Shown here: one piece after another, positions 59,536 to 64,000 of the stretch
How the letters are laid out: each line of letters opens with the position of its first letter
How positions within the stretch are numbered: position 1 is the first letter of the stretch
Assembly (NCBI RefSeq): GCF_025452195.1
Contig: NZ_CP104972.1
Span: 62,001-126,000, forward strand
Origin: Phyllobacterium zundukense
Lineage (GTDB): Bacteria > Pseudomonadota > Alphaproteobacteria > Rhizobiales > Rhizobiaceae
Direction: 5' to 3'
DNA: 64,000 nt
Translations under genes and position numbers: made by a program
The notes under the pieces: model-generated
Databases searched by the model: none
What the model was told of the DNA's origin: nothing
Seen by the model: only the letters and a program-made list of their open reading frames with translations

Positions 59536-59709
59536 CCAACCCGTCGCGGGCGCGCCCAGTGTCTTGCGCGGGAAGGCTCCTCCCTCGCGGAAAATGACGA
59601 TATAGAAGGCAAACACCGTCGCTGCTCCAAAGAATAGGCTGACCGTGAGGCTCACCGTTTCCACACCAACGCCTGCTGAGAACGCATAGAGCGGATTGCG
59701 TGCGATCAT
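59524..59709 (-). pseudogene. PEMT/ICMT-like methyltransferase fragment
   Basis: MIARNPLYAFSAGVGVETVS and FREGGAFPRKTLGAP match the core of small membrane methyltransferases (RNPLY, EE.FL.....GAPY). The N-terminal half is missing and the C-terminus is cut by the IS6 remnant. It also lacks the usual glutamate pair (GG in place of EE), so it should be inactive. Confidence 0.55.
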
Positions 59710-59828
59710 TTTCCATCCGCGGTGCCAGACTTCAGAACGGTTGCCTGATCTTTGTTTCGTGCGAGTTCTGGCTGTCGGGCACGGGAGAATGCGAGTAGGC
59801 GTCCCCGATCCACTCACACTCTGCGACG

Positions 59829-60605
59829 CTAGGTGCGTCCAGTTGCTTCAAGGATAAGTTTCGTGATCTCGTCGGGTTTTGAGATCAACGACAAATGGCT
59901 CGCCTTCACTTCAATCGTCTTGGCTCCCATGCGTTTAGCCATGAAACGCTCTAAATCCGGATTTATCGTACGATCTTCTGTTGAGACAGCGTAGAAGCTC
60001 GGCTTGGAACGCCACGCCGCTTGGGAAGTCCGGCCAGTCAGGAGAGCTTTCTGGAATGGCTGCTGCACTGCATAAAGCACCCGCGATCTTGCTTCAGGCA
60101 GGTCGCCGGCAAAATCACGCAGGAACGCAGCTTCACTCAAGCGCCCCTCGTCACCATTGAAAACTATGCCGGCTGTAGCCGGGGGCGTTGCGAAAGTCTT
60201 GGCGAGCGCGGAATAGTCCTCGCCAGCGTCTGGCCCCCTCGCCGCAACATACACGAGCGCCGAAACGTTAGGATGCACGCCGGCCTCTGTCACGATCATT
60301 CCCGCAAACGAGTGTCCCACAAGGACCGTCGGGCCGTCCTGCAGTGCCAGCACCCGCTGGGTGGATGCCACGGCTTCTGGTAACGTCGTCAAGGGGTTTT
60401 GAACGGCCGTGGCGTTGAGTCCGGCCGCTTGGAGGCGAGCAATCACCTCCGACCAGCACGATCCATCTGCGAACAAACCATGGACGAGAACGACGTTGCG
60501 AGCCGGAATGGGGGATGGCTTCGCTGCCATGCCGCGGGAGGAAATCAACGATGCAGCACCGGCAACCAGGGTAGCCGAGAACATCCGTCTGTTCATCATC
60601 ATCAT
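59829..60605 (-). CDS. Alpha/beta hydrolase, exported
   Basis: This 258-residue serine hydrolase has an N-terminal signal with a twin-arginine-like start (NRRMFSATLVAGAASLISS, cleavage MAAK), oxyanion loop VVLVHGLFADGSCWSEV, nucleophile elbow GHSFAG, acid residue near STEDRTINPD and catalytic His in KASHLSLISKP. Related proteins include the EstC/pyrethroid-hydrolase group; substrate unknown. Start at the first of four Met codons (60605) after GAGAGGA. Box C is 70 bp upstream. Confidence 0.87.
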   Translation of the reverse strand: MMMMNRRMFSATLVAGAASLISSRGMAAKPSPIPARNVVLVHGLFADGSCWSEVIARLQAAGLNATAVQNPLTTLPEAVASTQRVLALQDGPTVLVGHSFAGMIVTEAGVHPNVSALVYVAARGPDAGEDYSALAKTFATPPATAGIVFNGDEGRLSEAAFLRDFAGDLPEARSRVLYAVQQPFQKALLTGRTSQAAWRSKPSFYAVSTEDRTINPDLERFMAKRMGAKTIEVKASHLSLISKPDEITKLILEATGRT

Positions 60606-60674
60606 ATATTCCTCTCTATTGTGTTTGATATGAGTATTCTTGGTAATTACCGTTTGAGCAGATCATTTTCGATT

Positions 60675-60688
60675 ATACATGAGTATAG
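60675..60688. promoter_or_regulatory. TATAC-N4-GTATA box C
   Basis: TATAC (60675-60679) ATGA GTATA (60684-60688), 70 bp upstream of the alpha/beta hydrolase start. No gene starts to the right within 200 bp, so the hydrolase is the probable target. Confidence 0.72.
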
Positions 60689-60933
60689 CCGTGACAAGGT
60701 TGGCGGGAGCTGGCCCCAGATGGTCATGCCCTTCGCGCTCTACGCGATGCGACATGCGGCGCGCTGGTAAATCCGGATCAAGGACGAAGTTGGTTCACCC
60801 TCACATCGAATGTGGCGGGAGCTTCCTCAACAAATTATGAGAAGGCTTTCGGCGGGAGCGGCGGATAGGCAAATATGATGATTATAAAAAGCCCAGCCAA
60901 GTTGAAAGACTTGGTAACCGCGCTTCGCTTGCA
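60689..60933. other. Short gap between hydrolase promoter and methyltransferase end
   Basis: 245 bp with no supported gene. It holds the weak terminator described separately and a partly purine-rich stretch. Confidence 0.4.
60886..60914 (-). terminator. Probable terminator of PKS-methyltransferase operon
   Basis: On the minus strand CCAAGT (60914-60909) pairs with ACTTGG (60902-60897), followed after 5-6 bases by TTTTT (complement of 60890-60886). The gap between stem and T-run makes it weak. Confidence 0.45.
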
Positions 60934-61440
60934 TCAGTGCCTTGCATCATGGCGCAACTCCGAAAGCGCGGCATTCTCTTCGCGAACCCTTACCGCCAGA
61001 ACGAAGGCATTCAGCGCGGAGAATGCGAGAGCATACCATATCAGCCCAAAGCACAAGGGCAGCACGGCGATCTCTCCGATCACGACGACATAGTTGGGAT
61101 GCGAAAGAAAGCGGTAGGGGCCCGTTCTGACGAGCGGGCTTCCCGGCAGAACGATAATGCGCGTGGTCCAGCGCTTGCCCAAGGTCCCGAGCACCCAGAA
61201 CCGCAAGCCTTGAAGCAATATGAAAACGGCAAGCCATCCGGGTTCAATCGGCTTGTCCCAGGCAAGAACCCACAAGCCGGCAAGCCAGGCGGCATGCAAC
61301 GCCACGATGAACACATAATGACCCGGCGCCGCCTCATAGGCTCCCTTCGCCAGCAGGGCTTTGGTGTTATGTCTGGCGAGCAGGAGTTCGCCAAGACGCT
61401 CGATAGTGACGAAAGCGAGAAGCGTGGAAGCCGCGATCAT
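60934..61440 (-). CDS. Isoprenylcysteine carboxyl methyltransferase-family protein, probable polyketide O-methyltransferase
   Basis: This 168-residue membrane protein has about four helices and the ICMT-family end: GPYRFLSHPNYVVVIGEIAVLPL and VRVREENAAL. The family uses S-adenosylmethionine at the membrane surface. Its ATG (61440) overlaps the stop of the type III PKS gene by 4 bp, so the two are translationally coupled. In Streptomyces, SrsB of this family methylates alkylresorcinols made by a type III PKS; the same job is inferred here. Confidence 0.82.
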   Translation of the reverse strand: MIAASTLLAFVTIERLGELLLARHNTKALLAKGAYEAAPGHYVFIVALHAAWLAGLWVLAWDKPIEPGWLAVFILLQGLRFWVLGTLGKRWTTRIIVLPGSPLVRTGPYRFLSHPNYVVVIGEIAVLPLCFGLIWYALAFSALNAFVLAVRVREENAALSELRHDARH

Positions 61441-62489
61441 GCGGCTCTCGTGAGTGAAACACAGCTGACGCTGAAGCCCGGGCCCATCGCTGTCAGCAAT
61501 GTGCGGGATGGCAAACCCGGCTCGGCGACGCGGTCGAGAACGAACAGCGCCGTGGGGGCCGACATATTTCCATATTCGGATAACACATCCCGTTCATGGT
61601 CCAGGCTGCCTTGACCAAGGGAAAGCGCAGTCTCCAAGGCAGTCACGACTTTGGCGCCGCCGGGATGACAGGCAAATCTATCGATATCCGCAAGTTCCAA
61701 ATCCGCGCGTCCGAGGATTCCGGAAATCGCCGGGGCGATGCGCTCTTCGGCAAAAGGTGGAATATCGCGATCGAAAATGACGCCGAAACCTTGTCTGTCA
61801 ACACTCCAGCCCATTATGTCCAGCGTGCCGGGCCAGGTGTGCTGGCCCGACATCTCGACAGCGGCAAGTCCCTCATTTGCAACCTTCAGGACGCATGCCG
61901 CCGCGCCGTCCCCGAAAAGCGCGCTGGCAACGATATTGGCTTTTGTCAGTTGATCCAACCGGAACGCCAATGTGCACAGTTCAACAGCGACCAGCAGGAC
62001 GACGGTTCCAGGTCTTGACTGCGCAAGCCGGGAGGCAATGGAAAAACCGGATACACCGCCCGCACAGCCCAGACCGAAAACAGGCACGCGTTCAATATCA
62101 TCGCGAAATCCCATTTGCTGGGCGACACGGGCTTCCAGACTTGGCGTGGCAATACCCGTTGACGACACCGTCACGACCGTATCGACGTCCTTGCCCCTGA
62201 TGCCTGCCTTCTCCAGGGCAGCATTGGCAGCGGAGGCGAACAAACTGCACGCTCCTTCAATATAAGCGGCATTTCTTTCCGGCCACCCCAAAGGCTCCAG
62301 ATACCATTCGAGCGGCTGGACAGCGTAGCGCGTGCGAATGCCGGAACTCTCGAAGACTTTCGCCAAACGGTCAAAGTCTCTGAACCGGGCCGAAAAAGCC
62401 TGATGTGCCGCAGCGGCGGCGTCACGTTGTTGAATGATGTGGGCAGGCACTGCTGTGCCTATTGATATCAGTTTCACGGATTGAGACAT
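61437..62489 (-). CDS. Type III polyketide synthase (chalcone-synthase superfamily)
   Basis: This 350-residue thiolase-fold enzyme has the complete catalytic triad: Cys142 in FGLGCAGGVSGFS, His275 in FACHPGGAK and Asn308 in YGNMSAPT, and the GPGFS loop at the end. It condenses an acyl-CoA starter with malonyl-CoA units to pyrones or resorcinols. The ATG at 62489 follows AAGGAG; a frame opening at 62561 adds non-family residues. First gene of a two-gene operon with the methyltransferase. Product probably a phenolic lipid or alkylpyrone; the starter cannot be read. Confidence 0.9.
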   Translation of the reverse strand: MSQSVKLISIGTAVPAHIIQQRDAAAAAHQAFSARFRDFDRLAKVFESSGIRTRYAVQPLEWYLEPLGWPERNAAYIEGACSLFASAANAALEKAGIRGKDVDTVVTVSSTGIATPSLEARVAQQMGFRDDIERVPVFGLGCAGGVSGFSIASRLAQSRPGTVVLLVAVELCTLAFRLDQLTKANIVASALFGDGAAACVLKVANEGLAAVEMSGQHTWPGTLDIMGWSVDRQGFGVIFDRDIPPFAEERIAPAISGILGRADLELADIDRFACHPGGAKVVTALETALSLGQGSLDHERDVLSEYGNMSAPTALFVLDRVAEPGLPSRTLLTAMGPGFSVSCVSLTRAA

Positions 62490-62950
62490 CGACACTCCTT
62501 GGTGACCTTTCTGCAATCGACGCGGGCACAAGTGCTGCCACGAGGACCCAGCAGGACACATCTCTTCAACAACACTTGACCGGTACGGTTATTCGGCATG
62601 TCTACTTAAAAGTGGGAAGCATCCGGTCTGGCGAAGTATCTTCAACATAGGATCAGTATGATGATCTTCGTATTATACGTTGGTTTAGCGCGCATAACTG
62701 TATTTGATCCCAGGCATTGGACGGTATTCGAAAATCAAGCAAACGCGCTTCGCAGACCGGTGGCCACCACGGACGGGGTATTGACGTCGATTGGAGGTGG
62801 CTGCCGGAGCTCTCAGCCCCTGTGGCAACCGAAGCATCCGTCACCCGGATTGAACGGATAGATAGTTTGAGCTGCACATTCACGATCGCGAGGTTCAAAT
62901 GCGCTGCATTTCCGGCCAGCAAATGTAAAATCGATTTTTCGTTTATGCCG
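62490..62950. other. 460-bp region upstream of the PKS gene
   Basis: No gene is supported. It must hold the PKS promoter. Short open frames on both strands show no ribosome site or family. Confidence 0.45.
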
Positions 62951-62968
62951 AGTATACCAACGTATACT
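62951..62968. promoter_or_regulatory. TATAC-N4-GTATA box D
   Basis: Perfect repeat AGTATAC (62951-62957) CAAC GTATACT (62962-62968). It lies about 40 bp before the likely start of the small RNA candidate to its right and about 460 bp from the PKS gene to its left. Confidence 0.75.
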
Positions 62969-62999
62969 TATGCATCGGGCAGTTTGGATGTATTTCTCA

Positions 63000-63135
63000 A
63001 ATTGCGCCCGTCATAAAGCTCGACGGGACTGGTAGTTCCCCCGGCTACCATACTTCGACGTTTCCGCCCGTTGAAGTGCGGCCATCCAGGCCCGCAAAAG
63101 ACCGTCCGAGCCCCCTCCGGACGGTCTTTTGTCTT
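63000..63135 (+). ncRNA. Candidate regulatory small RNA (about 130 nt)
   Basis: Downstream of box D, with TGTATT (62989-62994) as possible -10, lie three successive hairpins: CCCGTC/GACGGG (63007-63012, 63022-63027), TGGTAG/CTACCA (63030-63035, 63045-63050) with loop TTCCCCCGG, and a 13-bp terminator stem AAAAGACCGTCCG / CGGACGGTCTTTT (63096-63108, 63118-63130). The loops of the second and third carry C-runs that could pair with ribosome-binding sites, as in several alphaproteobacterial small RNAs. No protein frame with a ribosome site fills the region. Start point and function are inferred. Confidence 0.6.
63096..63130 (+). terminator. Strong rho-independent terminator (end of small RNA candidate)
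   Basis: Thirteen paired bases, AAAAGACCGTCCG (63096-63108) with CGGACGGTCTTTT (63118-63130), and a C-rich 9-base loop. No protein gene ends just upstream, which itself points to a non-coding transcript. Confidence 0.85.
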
Positions 63136-63203
63136 CTAGCTCTCAGCTTTACCGTTCACCTTCCCACATCGTTCGAGGCGTCCAATACCGGTCATGGCAC
63201 TAC

Positions 63204-63217
63204 TATACAAATGTATA
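63204..63217. promoter_or_regulatory. TATAC-N4-GTATA box E
   Basis: TATAC (63204-63208) AAAT GTATA (63213-63217), about 50 bp before the start of the small protein at 63266, followed by CATAAT as a possible -10. Confidence 0.72.
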
Positions 63218-63265
63218 ACCGCATATATCCGAAGCATAATTTCATTTCGACAAAGCCAATGTAAC

Positions 63266-63505
63266 ATGGCATCCATGAGAAACCTTGTAATCCATAGTGC
63301 AGCTGCCGTTGTTGTCGCCATCATGAGTTCTGCGGGTTTCGTGCCCGGCCATAGGACCTCTGTCCCGTTCGCCGCTGATCAAACGCGGCTCATGGACAAG
63401 ATGTCTGGACACGACAGCAAGTACCATCAAGGCGACACTCGTAAACTCTTCCCGGAATGGGAGAACAATATTTGGGAGGATCAGGTCTGGAACGGGCTTG
63501 GTTAA
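63266..63505 (+). CDS. Small membrane or exported protein of unknown function
   Basis: The 79-residue product (ATG 63266; ATG 63275 also possible) starts with a hydrophobic segment (NLVIHSAAAVVVAIMSSAGF) that may be a signal or anchor, followed by a polar tail ending EWENNIWEDQVWNGLG. No family is recognised. Box E directly upstream makes it a likely regulon member. Confidence 0.55.
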   Translation: MASMRNLVIHSAAAVVVAIMSSAGFVPGHRTSVPFAADQTRLMDKMSGHDSKYHQGDTRKLFPEWENNIWEDQVWNGLG

Positions 63506-63561
63506 TTCGAGCCTGCGCGTCCGCCAGCCGTAAACCCGCCGCTGAGCGGCCAACAGATGGA

Positions 63562-63771
63562 ATGACAATGACAAATAGTCCAAAAGACAGAAAGGCATTG
63601 GCGACTGCGAGCCGGATGAAGGACCTTGAGCATAAAATCCACGCTCTGGAAGTTGATCTCGGCAGTGCGGTCGAAATCGCATACCTGCGCGGCGCTACCG
63701 AATGGGTCCGTATCAATTACCCATCCCACTACAAGCGGCTGCACATGCGATTTGACAGCTGCGCGGCTTGA
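63562..63771 (+). CDS. Small cytoplasmic protein, helical, unknown function
   Basis: The 69-residue product (ATG 63562 or 63568) contains a heptad-like helical stretch SRMKDLEHKIHALEVDLGSAVEIAYLRGA followed by TEWVRINYPSHYKRL; cited in parts, MKDLEHKIHALEVDLGSA is probably coiled coil. No family is recognised with certainty. It follows the preceding small protein after 56 bp and could be in the same transcript. Confidence 0.5.
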   Translation: MTMTNSPKDRKALATASRMKDLEHKIHALEVDLGSAVEIAYLRGATEWVRINYPSHYKRLHMRFDSCAA

Positions 63772-63876
63772 AGCAAGGCTGTCGAAATATACGTTTCAGG
63801 TCGGCTTCGACGGACCGCCGGCCTCATGCTGCTCCCAACACTCGCTGCAGTGCTGCGGCAATCGTCAAATCAGGCA

Positions 63877-64000
63877 CTACTTGTTCAACACAGGCCGAAG
63901 CGCCTCATAGGCCTTGACGAGTTCAGCCAGGGTTCGCACACCCATCTTTTCCATCAGGTGGCCGCGATGAATTTTGACCGTTATCTCACTCAGGCCAAGT
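63877..64000 (-). CDS. Second FixJ-like response regulator (C-terminal part only)
   Basis: The minus strand reads LGLSEITVKIHRGHLMEKMGVRTLAELVKAYEALRPVLNK then TAG (63879-63877); cited in parts, LSEITVKIHRGHLMEKMGV and RTLAELVKAYEALRPVLNK. This is the recognition helix and tail of a LuxR-type domain, differing from the FixJ-like protein at 47741-48373 at only two of 40 positions (GLSE versus GVSE, KMGV versus KMAV). The rest lies outside the window. Likely binds the same DNA sites. Confidence 0.9.
   Translation of the reverse strand, partial: LGLSEITVKIHRGHLMEKMGVRTLAELVKAYEALRPVLNK

Noticed and set aside
44108..62996. Identical 16-mer AGTTTGGATGTATTTC at 44108 and 62981
   Set aside because: Although both sites lie near regulon genes, about one exact 16-base match is expected by chance in 64 kb, and the flanks differ.
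1..64000. CRISPR array, rRNA, tRNA genes or replication origin
   Set aside because: No regularly spaced repeats, rRNA signatures, cloverleaf genes, repABC genes or DnaA-box clusters were seen.

Overview
The window looks like part of a replicon of an alphaproteobacterium of the order Hyphomicrobiales (a Rhizobium / Phyllobacterium / Ochrobactrum-like soil or plant-associated bacterium). The basis is the rhaRSTPQUK operon divergent from rhaDI, the dctBD/dctA arrangement with a sigma-54 promoter, the many ABC sugar-uptake operons and the moderately high G+C. Genus and replicon type cannot be decided from the sequence alone. No rRNA, tRNA, CRISPR array or replication origin was recognised.

Bases 1-34,700 are a compact catabolic region. 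On the minus strand lies a YtfQRT-YjfF-type (galactofuranose family) ABC transporter with galM and a cut-off NAD(P)-dependent oxidoreductase, divergent from a LacI regulator. Next come dctD-dctB and, divergent, dctA, with tandem DctD sites and a near-perfect -24/-12 promoter. The L-rhamnose locus follows: rhaR (frameshifted), rhaS, rhaT, rhaP, rhaQ, rhaU, rhaK on the minus strand, and rhaD, rhaI on the plus strand. Then comes an oligopeptide-type ABC transporter combined with a cog3964-type amidohydrolase, a RidA protein, a SelA-like PLP enzyme and an IclR regulator. The region ends with kbl-tdh (threonine to glycine and acetyl-CoA).

Bases 34,700-40,900 are a junction rich in mobile DNA. It holds a frameshifted GSU2403-family nucleotidyltransferase, two tandem copies of one 1.57-kb insertion sequence (the second with a 546-bp internal deletion), an IS30-type fragment, an IS5-type remnant and a small secreted PF03640 protein.

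Bases 40,900-64,000 are an accessory stress/efflux region. A four-gene operon dps-oxdC-focA-fdhF (DNA protection, exported oxalate decarboxylase, formate channel, YdeP/FdhF oxidoreductase) is divergent from a FixL/FixJ-like two-component system plus a lone receiver. Two RND efflux systems, a small secreted protein beside each of two regulatory or efflux loci, an exported alpha/beta hydrolase, and an ICMT-family methyltransferase coupled to a type III polyketide synthase follow. At the right edge is the end of a second FixJ-like regulator almost identical to the first at its C-terminus.

The most notable signal is a 14-bp inverted repeat, TATAC-N4-GTATA, found five times, always between genes and only within 39.5-63.2 kb. 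It lies upstream of the PF03640 gene, between dps and the histidine kinase, upstream of the hydrolase, upstream of a probable small RNA, and upstream of a small protein. I infer a regulon controlled by the FixJ-like regulators, linking oxalate/formate/acid stress, DNA protection, a regulatory RNA and secreted proteins. Four genes in the window carry apparent +1 frameshifts, which may be real or may be sequence errors.
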